A stretch of 64,000 nucleotides of DNA from Alligator mississippiensis. Taxonomy: Eukaryota > Chordata > Crocodylia > Alligatoridae. This document shows, in pieces, positions 1 to 10,196 of the stretch. Both the position numbers and the translations under genes were made by a program. The notes under the pieces are model-generated. The model had not been told where the DNA came from. It saw only the letters and a program-made list of their open reading frames with translations, and searched no databases. The first letter of the stretch is position 1, and every line of letters begins with the position of its first letter. The stretch spans positions 64,804,716 to 64,868,715 of the forward strand of contig NC_081831.1 of assembly GCF_030867095.1 (NCBI RefSeq). Reading direction: 5' to 3'.

Positions 1-970
1 CACTTCAGATCCTTGTTTCTATTGCAGGATGACTGTTTGGCTGGTAACTTAATGGGAAAAGCATGGAGTTCTCAGCAATATCTCTGATAAAGATCTTGCA
101 AAACCCAGGGGTCTAAATCGATTGACAGTGTCTTGTAAGAAAGTGAAGGAAAACATAAAGTAGCAGTTCAACCACTGAGCTATCAAGGCTCCTTGGGGTC
201 AGCGGAAAAGGGCAGTCACTAGTTGGAGGGATCAAAAGCTTCTGGTTTCGCCATCCTTATGTCTGACTCATCCATCTGAACTCAAGATGCATCTCCAAAA
301 CAAAACATTTACAAAGCCTTTAGTTTGAATCCAGCCTCACCCAGTAACTTACCCAATACTGACTGGCCTGTGTGTGAGCAGTGCTAGTGGATTTTGTATT
401 ACACAGGTCTCCGGCCCTTACAGGGTTCAATAGGTCTGAGATGTTTCCTGCAGGTTATGCTTGAACAACCTAGCTAGCAGACCCAGGACAGCTTGCACTG
501 CTACTGTACTAGCATATGGGCACAGGCCTCTAATTTAGCCATTCCTCACCTCACCCTCCCAGCCCAGCACTGACATACTCAGCCCACAATATAAACCAAT
601 AGGCTTGCTTACACACCCTGTGTGATTCCACTGACTTCAGTGGGGTGTATAAGCAGGGTAGCATCCAGCCTCCATTGTTCAGTCAATTTATAAAGCATTC
701 TTTAAATTCTGCTTTTCAATAAAGGTGTGTCCCCCTGTGAATCTTTTTTCTCTGATCCTTTTCCATCAGGGTGGGAAAAAATGTAGGCTAAAAGGATCAT
801 AAATAATGAGACTTTGATTTATTGTTTTCATAGCCGGAGGCAATTAACTGAAAATATGTGCCTCGTGGACATCTGACAGTGTTTGGTTTTTCTGTAATAT
901 GCAGCGGTTGCAAAATACAGTAGTTTGAAATGGAATCCATCTGTAATGCTGCAAGAGGAAGCAGACTCAC
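1..970 (-). other. RASL11-like intron 2 (partial)
   Basis: This stretch lies downstream of exon 2 on the minus strand and runs off the window. No exon is recognised. It contains a tRNA-derived SINE-like fragment near 60..210 and otherwise unremarkable AT-rich sequence. Confidence 0.6.
60..210 (-). repeat. tRNA-derived SINE fragment
   Basis: On the minus strand, bases from about 205 downward read GATAGCTCAGTGGTTGAAC, a clear tRNA A-box/D-arm (TAGCTCAGTGG). About 70 bases later comes CCCCTGGGTTTTGCAAGATC, resembling a decayed B-box (GGTTCRANTCC). It does not fold as an intact tRNA and the anticodon region is lost, so this is an old SINE rather than a functional tRNA gene. Confidence 0.5.
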
Positions 971-1027
971 CAGTATTGGGCTCGTAGTCTCCAATAAATC
1001 TTTTAGTGAGAAAGCGCACCACCAGGG
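971..1027 (-). CDS. RASL11-like: RASL11-like coding exon 2 (switch I)
   Basis: 57 coding bases joining exon 1 in phase 1 (G|CC = Ala49) and ending in phase 1 (G of the next Gly codon). It encodes residues 49-67, including the whole switch I/effector segment. The acceptor is TTTTGCAG and the donor is G|GTGAGT. The next exon should begin with the rest of a Gly codon, then a switch II sequence containing a DTPG-like motif. I looked for this on the minus strand of 1..970 and did not find it. Confidence 0.88.
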
Positions 1028-2583
1028 CTGCAAAACAAGGTAAAAAGATGGGTCTTTAATCTATAATTGAGATCGATCTTTGCAAAATGCATATAATGCC
1101 TTCCTGGCAGACCTGCTACAGGATCAGGCTTAACTTTTGTCAATGTTGCTTAAATACTACCCTGAATAGACCTGTCTTTGCCCACCTAGAAAATGATTTG
1201 GACCAGGCTCCAATGCATGACAGCACCTTGCACCACAAGCTGTCTCTTGGGTGTCAAGGGGTGAGTGATAGAGTAAGACTATAAGGCTATCTCAATTCGC
1301 CACTTGGATTGAAGATAAGAAATTAAAGGAGAGCAAAGTCTTACAATACTCTGACTACTTACAATACCAAATGTTAAGATCTAGATTGTGCTATATTAGA
1401 GGCCAGACTGATCTAAGGATTCCTTCTGGCCTTAAAAATCTATGCGTCTATTAATGTCATCCACTGAACACATTGCATATGGTGTGCACAAAGTGATCAT
1501 TGTGCAGTAGATTAGGACTTTTCACTCATCTTAATTTGTGAGAGCTTCATGCAGCCTTGGGTTCGAAAGCCGGGAGAAACATTTTTCTCTCTTTTGATCT
1601 CCCTTTTAAGAAGTACAATCTCTTTTATCCTAATAGTAACTTACATTTCCATATTGCCTTTCATCCCCACAGATCACAAATTAGTTGGTGAAATTAATCT
1701 ACTGGCCTGTAAATGAGAAGTCTGATGCTGCAGATAGCATTGTCTCAGACTTCATTTATAACAGTCATTTCCGTCACTATTGATATGCTGGTTAACTTGG
1801 CTATGGCACTATCTTTGATGAGTTGATTCCTATTTCTATACAAAAGTGGTTTCTTCAAATCCAAATCAACTACAGACTTTACTGAGGGCTAGTAGGTATT
1901 CATACAGTAAAACAAAGCCTGGCTTTACAACATGTGGCTTTGTTGAGAAATCACAAAACCCATGCTCCGAAATTACAACTCAAGTTTCTCTCACTTAGTT
2001 TCCCACTCTCCCTATGGAAAGCAATGTGGAAAATGTCAAGTCTTTTTAGAGTACAATTTCTCCATAGACCTCAAAGCGCTTTACAACAGGAGGAGAAATG
2101 GTATTACTTCTGTCTATCTGAAAGGGAAGCTGCGGCACTGAGCAGTGAAGTGACTTGTACAAGGTCACACAGTAGATCATTTGCAGAGCTGAGAACTGCG
2201 AGCAGTGTCCTGACACCTAGCTCAGCACCTTGTCCACTAGAGGCAGCGCACCACCTCACCTTTGATCTTTCTCTGATCATCTGACCTGCTAGCAAAAAGA
2301 ACATTTTTCAAACTGCAATTAAAAGCTTATCAGCTATTATGTGTGAAGTATATACAGCGTTGGATTCATCTGACCATAAAATATAAATGCAGGGGTATTG
2401 CAAATACAGCAGAAAGCAGGATTACTTTGTGGACTTACCTGTCTTGCCAACGTTGCTGCCACCCAGTACAACAAGCTTGATGATTTTGTTGGGCACACTG
2501 TCCAAAACAGGATACTCTGGTATGGGAAGCAAAATGAAGTTAGCAGAATACTGTGACATAGTATTCTGAGAGATGAGACGCAT
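971..2583 (-). CDS. RASL11-like: RASL11-family small GTPase, 5' part (two coding exons, rest off the left edge)
   Basis: Two exons on the minus strand join into one Ras-like N-terminus. Exon 1 (2583..2439) starts at an ATG read MRLISQ and ends in the P-loop GGSNVGKT (residues 41-48, GxxxxGKT). Exon 2 (1027..971) continues ALVVRFLTKRF then IGDYEPNT, the switch I region, with T67 at the effector-threonine position. Splice sites are GTAAGT at 2438, TTTTGCAG before 1027, and GTGAGT at 970. The run VVRFLTKRFIGDYE is typical of RASL11A/RASL11B, atypical Ras-like GTPases that lack a prenylation signal. The MRLI start and GKTALVV recall RASL11B, while LLPIPE and EPNTG recall RASL11A. The remaining exons (switch II, G3-G5) are not found in 1..970 and should lie left of the window. 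The gene is head to head with the USP12-like gene. Family assignment is secure; which paralogue is inference. Confidence 0.88.
1028..2438 (-). other. RASL11-like intron 1
   Basis: This 1,411-bp intron has a consensus GTAAGT donor and GCAG acceptor. It holds a MIR-like SINE fragment (about 2045..2250, opposite orientation to the gene). No further coding sequence is recognised. Confidence 0.8.
2045..2250 (+). repeat. MIR-like SINE fragment
   Basis: The stretch GTGACTTGTACAAGGTCACA, followed by GCAGAGCTGAGAACTGCGAG, matches the well-known MIR core/3' region (gtgacttgcccaaggtcacacagc...ggcagagctgggattcgaac). MIR elements occur in many amniotes. Boundaries are approximate and the family call is from memory. 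Confidence 0.65.
2439..2583 (-). CDS. RASL11-like: RASL11-like coding exon 1
   Basis: 145 coding bases: 48 codons plus one base. The ATG is at 2583..2581 on the minus strand. It encodes a short hydrophobic N-terminal stretch (NFILLPIPEYPVL), then KIIKLVVLGG and the P-loop lysine and threonine (K47, T48). The donor is a consensus G|GTAAGT at 2439/2438. A second in-frame ATG lies eight codons in. The first is preferred because both RASL11A and RASL11B start with M-R at about this distance from the P-loop. Confidence 0.9.
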
Positions 2584-2870
2584 GCCAGAAACAAGAGCTG
2601 ATCAAGTCTAGTGGGAGTTGGGGGAGAAGAGAGGGAAAATAGCTTCTTTCCTTCTTTTGGCAGTCAATTCTTGGAAAAAGAAGTCCTCTCATTTCATTTA
2701 AGTAGCTTTGCAGAAGGATATCCGAGCAGCTGGCCTCCTCTTTCCAACGGCTGCTCAGACAGCAACTTTGCAAAGCAGAGGGAAACTTTTTGATCAACCC
2801 CAGTGAAAACTGACTCCTACATTCCTCAGCCAATCAGAAGTCAAAACATGACATTCCACTAGATGGGGTA
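2584..2870 (-). promoter_or_regulatory. Putative 5'UTR/promoter of the RASL11-like gene
   Basis: This is the region directly upstream of the RASL11-like ATG. A CCAATCAG motif (2830..2837, plus-strand reading) lies about 250 bases from the start codon. There is no CpG island, unlike the USP promoter. The transcription start cannot be placed from sequence alone, and an upstream non-coding exon is possible. Confidence 0.3.
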
Positions 2871-4380
2871 GAAAGTGTGCGCCTCACATGAACCACACGC
2901 CCTCCCCTGCTTTATCTTCCTTCACTGCCTCTTTTACATGCTGGACTGTAGCTCTTTGCTGAGAAGACATCCTTCTATGTTTTCAATCTTCATGGTGCTC
3001 GCTTCCAGCAAGATACTGTCAGTGGTGTTTGGGCAATTTCCATTCAGGATAATTCTACCTTGTCTGTCGAAACACCCTCTGGATTTTCAATTGGATCCAG
3101 CGTTCTCTGTTGCTCTCGCAGACTGCAAGATTCAGATTGTGAACCTGGATCCTTTAAAGTGGATGGACTCTTTTTTTGCATGGCAAGAAGCACTTGAAGT
3201 GTAAATACCTAGGGTTGGTATCTTGCAAGTTTTCCAAGAGGAGCAGCTTTAGCTCTTTAGAAATTACTTGATCTAAAAAATAATAGGAATGCTTTTTCAT
3301 TCTTATCGTCTAAGGACAGCCTCATTTTGCTGATAAAGATACTTTTTTAACAGGCTCTAGTCCACACTGGAACGTTGCAATGAGAACTTTGTCCCATCGG
3401 AATATAAGCCACTATTATGCTGTGGCCCACCTATTTTAATGAAGAGTTTAAAGTGAATTTAGTGGTGGCAATGCACTATCAACCTTAGAATCAAAATGGG
3501 CCTAAGCAGACCTGTATGCTGGTGCTGAGCCCAGCCTGGCGGATGAGGAAGGAAGCAATGCGCCAAAGAAGCCCAGTGCAGCTTGGGGCAGCCCAAACTT
3601 GCTCTCTGGCTACAAAGGTCTGTTTGGATGGTGATGGAGCCAAGAAATAGCCAGTGTCAGCCTACAACAGCCAAAAGCATCTCCTGTCCCTGTAAGAGAA
3701 GAGGCGGCTAAAACCTACTATGCCAAATCTATCTGCCAAAAAGGCCTCCTAGGCCAGGAGCATTCCCCAGCTTGCAGCTTCCTTTAATCACAGCCTCTAT
3801 ATGAATTCTACCTAGAGTAGACTCAGGGGTGTGACTTTGGAGCAGAGTGAAAAATCAGGCCTCAGACTTGGATGCCAGTGCTTTTCTTAGTGCAGTGTGT
3901 AACAGATTTCCAAAGGGCTCCCTTTCCATTGAGATGCTGCAATACACAGTCAGGTTTTCAAAAGCACTCAGCATGCCAGGGGCCTGCTGGGTACAGAATT
4001 CTTGAAGATCCAGCTGTGGTTCACAGCAGTCCTATAAAGTAAGGACAGGAATGAAGAGATGCGTGGGCCTGGCACTTAGCTTAGCTGAACCTCAGTTTTT
4101 ATGCTCTTAGTGACTTTCTAAATAATATTTGCACTGAATTGCTATGCCAACACCATGTATTATTGTTTCTTAATCTGCCATTGACTAAACCCTCACCCGC
4201 TCCAGATCTCTGAATGTGAATTTGCTTTCAGATCCTCACAAACCTCTAATTTCACAGGAAATTTTCCAACACAGTTGGTCTAATTAGTCTAAGCAGGAAG
4301 TGTAGTGATACTCAGGCCAAAGGCACAAGGGCAGTCACTTATTCGTATGGAATACAGCAACCAAATGACAAAATGAGCTA
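2871..4380. other. Intergenic, no gene recognised
   Basis: The short open frames here (for example 2875..3204) show no recognisable domain, splice context or codon bias. I see no diagnostic repeat apart from general old-repeat character. Confidence 0.5.
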
Positions 4381-4388
4381 TAAACAAT

Positions 4389-4570
4389 CTATAGACAACC
4401 CATAAACAATGGTTCTAAGAGATAAGGCTTGAGTGACAATATTTGATTTGATATCCATTGCAAAGCATCATCAGTAGCCTGGTGCCAGTCTTTAATGAGA
4501 CCATTAAAATGATAAATAGCACACTCCTCCATGATGTGTGCTATAGTTTGGATTTCACCACACTCCCTAG
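4389..4570 (-). mobile_element. Decayed non-LTR retrotransposon C-terminus
   Basis: The minus-strand reading contains CGEIQTIAHIMEEC followed by TDDALQWI. This resembles the zinc-knuckle tail (CG-x6-H-x4-C) found at the end of many non-LTR reverse transcriptases. Only the tail is present, and the plus-strand neighbour is a hAT-type insertion beginning at 4573. It is a fossil fragment; the clade cannot be told by eye. Confidence 0.5.
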
Positions 4571-4572
4571 GG

Positions 4573-5152
4573 CAGTGATTCTCCACCATGGTGCCACAGC
4601 ACCTTGGAGGGCCTTAAGATCCTCTAAGGGTGCCCTGGGATGCCATGTAATGTTAGTACTGTTAAGGTGTGCAAACATGATTCTCAAGATGAACCCAGAG
4701 ATTTCAAATAAAGCAGAAATCCATAGTGTCATAGTTTCATAGTAGCTAGGGTCAGGAGGGACCTGAACAGATCATCTAGCCTGACCCCCTGCCACAGGCA
4801 GGAATGAATGCTGGGTTCACAAGACCCCAGACAGGTGATCATCCAACCTCCTCTTGAATTTGCCCAAGGTAGGGGCGAGGACCACTTCCCTGGGAAGTTG
4901 GTTCCAGATTTTGGCCACCCTAACTGTAAAATATTGCCTTCTGATCTCTAACCTAAACCTATTCTCCATCAGCTTATGACCATAAAAGCATTCTGACCTG
5001 CTGTGGTTCTTCTGTGTTCTTTGCAATGAAATAATTTATCTATTATTTTTCTCTAGTGAATAAAACAGTGAAAACTAAGAGCGGGCATTTTCTGAAGGGC
5101 ACCTCAAGTCGAGTAAGGGGTGCCTCAAGTCTAAAAAGGTTGAGAACTGCTG
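4573..5152. mobile_element. hAT-type non-autonomous element with nested CR1
   Basis: Imperfect terminal inverted repeats (CAGTGATTCTCCACC at the left, GGTTGAGAACTGCTG at the right) enclose non-coding DNA. Flanking 8-mers CCCTAGGG and TACTAAGG are a decayed target-site duplication (5/8). The right part carries the phrase GTGCCTCAAGTCTAAAAAGG. A CR1 3' end is inserted inside. Related copies lie at 16795..17058 and 39420..39700. Confidence 0.7.
4728..5030 (-). mobile_element. CR1 LINE 3' end (minus strand), nested in a hAT element
   Basis: The plus strand begins CATAGTTTCATAG (complement of the CR1 ATTCTATG-type terminal repeat). It continues with the conserved 3' end phrases GGGTCAGGAGGGACCTGAAC and AGTTGGTTCCAGATTTTGGCC. 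It is 5'-truncated, as most CR1 copies are. Because it lies inside the hAT element, it inserted later. Confidence 0.85.
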
Positions 5153-5159
5153 TACTAAG

Positions 5160-7380
5160 GGAAAATGGTCTGAATACTTTGATCAACTAATAAGTCTGTT
5201 TTAAAAGTCATATTGAGTCAAACAACTCTGATGACTAACTAGCAACACGCTTCTCATGTACCTGCTTTGAATTGGAATATGTGGGGACTTTTGTTTTCAG
5301 TAGCTATTGAAAGCATATGCCAATGAATAATATAAAAATATTTCTATTTCATAATAAAAATTAAACAATAGAAATATGTTCATTTTTAAAACTTGGATGA
5401 CCTAAATAAAAATGAAACAATAACTAGCTTTGCTAGTTAACTACAAGAATCCCAAAATCTTGTTTTTTAAGTGTTTGACTCAATATGACTCAAACTTCCA
5501 AAAGAGCATCAAGAGCAGGGAAACAGCCAAATATATAAGAATATCACAAGGAATACTGTACACAAGCAAAAGTGTTGAAAGAGATGAATATGCATCTAAT
5601 TAAAGGAAGAAAGGACGATTGATACCAATATATAGCAGCACAAATGCAACAGGTCTTGGAATGGAAATGCCAGTGGATATGACTAAAATGTTCCTTTTTC
5701 CCTTATTTCACTTGTCCTGTTCTCTCACTTATATAAGTCTCCAGAGGAAAGACATTTAAAAATAGAAAGCAAAGACATCAAGACAAAATTATGCACATAA
5801 AAATAAATGTGGCTTTGCTATCTTTATACAGTTGCGTAATAGCCCAGAATCTGGCCAGGAGTTCCTTTCTTTGACTGATACTCCATTTTACTCAGGCTGG
5901 ATTTTGGAGCTCTACTGAGAAATTTCTGTCATCTCTTCTAATCACATTTTGTTTCCTCTGCACTAGCACAAATATCTGACACGCAGTGCACTTACAATCT
6001 TGTGTTTGTAATCGATAAAAGATCAGACCCTGTACAACATCTTGCCTAGTTTGTTGACATTACAACATTTTTTAAAATCCCCACACCTTTATTCTCTGTA
6101 GGTTTTAAAAGTTCAGTAGTCTTTCTCATTTTTTTCTTTAAAAAAACCCAAAACACTGAGCTCAGATTTTAGGCTTACACTTTCTCAAAGAGTTCTTTTT
6201 AAGTGTAAAAGCCAGAAACTTTCTAAGCTTATCTCTATTGGACTTCATAGACTGTCAAAATAGCCTTTCACTGAGTGAGAGCATGCAAAGGGATTCACAC
6301 TATTTTGGTTTGTATAACTCTTGGCATGTGGAGTGAGAATTGTTTTTAAAAGGGATCATTATTGTTTGCGTACAATAGGCTTATATTTAGCAACAAAAAC
6401 ATGTTCTTAATTCAAATTTGTGTGAAAAAAATCCCAGTAGCTTCAATTAAGGGGAAAGTTTTTGCAAAATTAAGTTTGTAAAGCTGAAAATCTTTTTGGG
6501 AAAATTCTAGCAGTTTCACCCACAGTGTTGTCTCAGTCCTTGTGTGTGCCTAATGAGAAGAGACTGCATGATTTGTTTCTGCACCAGCTTTAAGGCAGTT
6601 TCATATATTAGTCCGTGTTACTTTAGATTCTGGCTTTAAAGGTTTTTCTAGTAATATATTTCCATATAGCACCCTAAAAATAGAGGCATTTGGCATGTCT
6701 ACAGTGTCTTCTCCCTGTGTGTGTCAAAGTGCTTTTCAAGCTTGGATGAACTAATCCTCAAGCACTTTATAAAGGAAGAGACGGATGAACAGAAAGGTGA
6801 AGTGACCTGCTTAGCATACGGCCAGTCAGTGTCAGGGCAAGAAGAAGGCCTTTGATCACCAGACTCCTGGTCTTACATTACAGTGACAGACTGTTTCTCA
6901 CCAGGAAATTCATTTATAATGATCACTATTATTATCACAAAATCTCTTGCCTGGTATATTGAGAGGGAGAGAAGCTTCTTGTTACGGTCTATAGCTGGTG
7001 CCCTGATCAGAGCTGTGGCTGGCAGTTTGTGTACATCTCCCCTAACACCAAATACATTTAAAACAACAACAACAGAAGCTTACTCTTCGCAGCCTTGTTT
7101 AACTTTCTTTGTTCTTTGTCTCCGGCCGACCTGTGACCTCAAGGCTAGTTCTCACGCTATACAGAGCTGTTGCACTAAACAAAAGTGGCATTTTTGCCAT
7201 CTCTCATTGTAGCTAAACATGATCAGGGTTGGGAAAGGGAACCAAAAATAGTCTTGGAATAGATAAGAAAATGTTACAAGAGAACAATATTGCTCACAGT
7301 TTGTCTGAGAAACAAACCTGCCATTGTCTTGCTATCCTCCCCCCCTTGCTGTGGGCAGAAGCCTAGTGAAGAGAGCAATT
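5160..7380. other. Intergenic, AT-rich
   Basis: No gene is recognised. A MIR-like fragment sits near 6720..6860. The rest is AT-rich sequence without an identifiable feature. Confidence 0.45.
6720..6860 (+). repeat. Probable MIR-like SINE fragment
   Basis: The phrases AAGTGACCTGCTTAGCATAC and CCAGTCAGTGTCAGGGCAAG, then GACTCCTGGTC, follow the order of a MIR 3' half (gtgacttgcccaaggtc...agtggcagagc...actcctgactc). It is more diverged than the copy at 2045..2250. Confidence 0.45.
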
Positions 7381-7389
7381 ATTTTATAG

Positions 7390-7645
7390 CAGGAGTGTCA
7401 AACTCACCTGTGGCCCCAGATTTGGACCATGTGGCTCCTTGTGGGCCATATCCAGACTGCAATGAGATCTGGACCTGGCATCAGGAAAGCAGTGAACACG
7501 TAGCCCTTGCTCACCATACCCCACTCCTACTGCCAACACTGCAACACTGGGAATTTGGGCCCTACTTCCTCCTCCTCCCCATGAACTGATTGAAATAGGT
7601 CTGCAGGCTATATCTGGCTTGGAGGCCATATGCTTAACACTGCTG
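7390..7645. mobile_element. hAT-type MITE with 8-bp target duplication
   Basis: The left end is CAGGAGTGTCAAACTCACC and the right end TATGCTTAACACTGCTG (inverted). They are flanked by TTTTATAG (7382..7389) and TTTTATAC (7646..7653), a 7/8 target-site duplication. The start resembles the common hAT-Charlie-type terminus 'CAGGGGTGTCAAACTC'. It has no coding capacity. Confidence 0.75.
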
Positions 7646-7659
7646 TTTTATACCAAAAA

Positions 7660-9360
7660 ATAGAGAGCGTGGCCAACCGGTTACGTCAAAGCAGCTCTCT
7701 GAGGGATGGACTTTCCCTATGACTCCAGGCTTCTGTCTGGAAAAAGGGATTCTGATCCTTTCTCAGGTGGCCAGATACTGCTGGAAGAGCCATAATAAAT
7801 GTTTTTCTCAGGGCTATAATATATGCCACAATGAAAGGTTTTGCTCCAGCCCGCTATCTCCAGATTTTTAGTTTCTAATTTAGCTGCTTCACTGCCAGTG
7901 GGGACCATTAAAGGAGCACTCTGCATTCTTTTTGTCCGGTGCATTTATTAGTTTTCACATTCAAGGCCTTTAGAGGCTGTCCCACGGGATCAAGCTGCAG
8001 ATGACACGGGAAGTGCTGTGTATACAAGGGCACATCTCTGCAGGCAAGCAGCCCACAGAGAACTGAAAACAGGTCGGCTTTGTAAAACAGCACTGGACAC
8101 CAAGCTACCTCCTTGTCCCAGAGGTGTTCCCATGAGGGCAAAGGTGAGGCCTGACAGTTGGGGCGATGGCAGGGGGAGTCTGCTCATGAGCTCCCTCTTC
8201 CACAAAATAAACCCAAGGACTGCAGCCCTTGGTGGTGTCAGTCAGCACCTCCCAACAGTGCCCAGCTTATAGTGCCATTTCTCAAAAACTGGGGAGGTTT
8301 GACACAGTGCACTTGATCCAGACACCGTGCTGCCGGTTGGGATTCGTAGGCCTTAAAAAAAAATAAATGTGTGCATTTGATGCACTGTGTAAAAAGCTGT
8401 CAGGACAAACCAGGGAGCTTCCTCTTGCTTTCTTGCCTCATTTCCGCTTGCCTGCCAGTCTGTGGATGGAGACAGGCTGGCTTGGTGCTCAGGCACTGCC
8501 AGGCTTCCTCATGGCCTCGACTGCCTGCCGAGTGCCAGTGGCAAGTACCTCGTCTCCCCCAGCATCACGAGGGGGGAAAAAAGGGGGTTCCTAAAAAAGG
8601 AAGGCACATTTCAGGCCTTTGTGCCTCCCTGGAAAGCCCAGGCCAAAGCTGCCTGCCGCTGCCCGCAGCTGTGCCCAGGGGCCACCTCCTCTGCTCAGTC
8701 ACTGCTTGGGGACACTGGGACACCCCAAAGCAAAAGGAAGGAGGGCAAATATTCCCCTCCTCGTAGAGCCCTCTCTGCGCAGGAGTCCCAGAGTGCTGCA
8801 CACCTCCCAGCAGCATTGCCAGGTCTTAGGGGACAACGACAAAACTGGACCCGGAGACAGCGAGGAAGACAGCAACAGGATCAGCAGCAGTGGAAGTGAC
8901 AGCGACAGCAAGTAGGACAGTGAATGAACTGCAAATGTAAACCCCAAATGGAGGCTAGGACTAAGGGCCTGTGATAGGGTTAGGGAAAGGGCAGCAGGTG
9001 GGTGTGCGGGGGGGCAGGGGAGTGGGTGCGTTTATTGTAACGGGTGCCCTGTTTCTTTATGTGGTTTAAGGTGTGTGATGGAAAGTTTACACTAGGTGCT
9101 GTATATATATAACTATATATACTTATAGAAATATATTTTTACAAAAAACCCACCTATTGTGAGGTCTTAAATATGTAATTATTGTATTGAAACCTCAAAA
9201 TCATTGCCTTTGCTGAAAAACTATCGTACACTGAAAAACATGCAAATACATATGCAAATAAATATACAAATAAATCTTCTTATTTACTTTCTATTGCTCA
9301 CTGTAGCTCGCCAGTGAGTGAACGAGAACTGGGTCATCACAGTCAAAACATCTGTTTATT
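7660..9360. other. Intergenic with unexplained acidic ORF tail
   Basis: This moderately GC-rich stretch has several overlapping open frames and no recognised domain. One plus-strand frame ending at a TAG (8913..8915) has a strikingly acidic, serine-rich C-terminus and is listed separately. AATAAA motifs follow at 9257..9262 and 9269..9274. Confidence 0.4.
8781..8915 (+). other. Unexplained ORF tail, acidic and serine-rich
   Basis: In one plus-strand frame the last residues read GPGDSEEDSNRISSSGSDS, then DSK and a TAG stop. A plausible acceptor (CTCTGCGCAG) precedes 8781, and AATAAA motifs lie about 340 bases after the stop. Such tails end many nuclear proteins, but I do not recognise the protein and see no upstream exons. 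It may be the last exon of an unannotated gene, a degraded copy, or chance low complexity. Confidence 0.2.
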
Positions 9361-9361
9361 T

Positions 9362-9425
9362 TCATAGATGCTAGGGTTTCGGAGGGGCTTAAATAGATCA
9401 TCGAGTCTGACCCCCGTTTTGGGGT
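9362..9425 (-). mobile_element. CR1 3'-end fragment
   Basis: CATAGATGCTAGGGTTTCGG, then TAGATCATCGAGTCTGACCC, matches the extreme 3' end of minus-oriented CR1 copies (compare the copy at 4728..5030). Only the terminus remains. Confidence 0.6.
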
Positions 9426-9572
9426 AAACCGTGATGAGAAAGTGCTGGCTATAAGCCCAAAATTTGGTGCAGGGGTATGGGTGTGCAGATTTCTTTGTGC
9501 AGTTTAAGGTTGTGATAGAGGAGGTGTGTGTGTATACATACATATCTATATATTTTAATAATTAAAAAAGCC

Positions 9573-9805
9573 CCCCAAAATTGGTTGATCCTCTTTTGGG
9601 TGTTGCATTTGCTGCGTGAATGAGCTTCCTCAGAAGTTATCGTGCACGTTGGACACTTTTTAACTAAATACATTTTTTTAAAACCCCCAAATTGGCTGAT
9701 CCTCTTTTGGGTGTTGCATTTGCTGCATGAATGAGCTGCCTCAGAAGTTATCGTGCACGTTGGACACTTTTACTCTGAAAGCATCGCGCACGTTGGACGC
9801 TGTTG
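9573..9805. repeat. Tandem duplication just upstream of the USP promoter
   Basis: A unit of about 90 bp occurs at 9573..9662 and again at 9684..9772, with only a few differences. Both contain TGTTGCATTTGCTGC, TCAGAAGTTATCGTGCACG and TTGGACACTTTT. A third, shorter echo, ATCGCGCACGTTGGACGCTG, follows at 9783..9802. The array abuts the CpG island. Confidence 0.85.
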
Positions 9806-10095
9806 CTGTTCTTCACGCTCGTGTCCCGGGGCCGGCACGCGGACCGACACGCCCGCACACACGCTGCGGCCCCTCCCCCAGGCCGAGCCCGGAGCCCGCG
9901 GTCTTCAGCCCGGGCTGCGAACGCCGCGCTGTCACTCGCGGGGCCGCGGCCAATGCGAGCGGAGGGGGCGGGGCGAGGGGCGGGGCTGCCGCGGGCGCAC
10001 CCGGCGCCATTTCGACGCTGCACCGGCCGCGCCCGGCGCCCTTTGGCGGTTGCGCCACCTGCGGCCCCGGCTGCCGCTGTCAGTCGGGTCCCAAC

Positions 10096-10161
10096 ATGGC
10101 GGCTGCGGCAACTGGGGCGGCCGCGGGCTGCAGGGCCGGCTGGGGCAGATGGAAATGCTGA
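10096..10161 (+). other. Upstream ORF overlapping the USP start codon
   Basis: An ATG inside the YY1-like motif (10096) opens a 21-codon frame beginning MAAAATGAAAG and ending at TGA 10159..10161. This is 13 bases past the main ATG and in a different frame. If transcription starts upstream of 10096, it could lower initiation at the main start. YY1 sites often sit at the transcription start, in which case the uORF may be outside the mRNA. Confidence 0.4.
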
Positions 10162-10196
10162 TGACCGTCCGGAGACTCGCCTCCATCTGTACCATG
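10149..10196 (+). CDS. USP12: USP12-like coding exon 1
   Basis: 16 codons, [16 protein letters not shown], ending in phase 0 at GTGAGC. There are in-frame ATGs at codons 1, 3 and 5. Codon 1 is chosen because USP12 proteins start ME-x-LMTV; USP46 starts at the position of codon 5 (MTVR). The VR at residues 7-8 is USP46-like. Confidence 0.92.

Noticed and set aside
1..970. Third exon of the RASL11-like gene
   Set aside because: I looked on the minus strand for a DTPG-type switch II coding block with an acceptor and found none.
8367..8899. Three overlapping plus-strand open frames
   Set aside because: No recognisable domain. Only the extreme acidic tail in one frame was kept, as a low-confidence observation.
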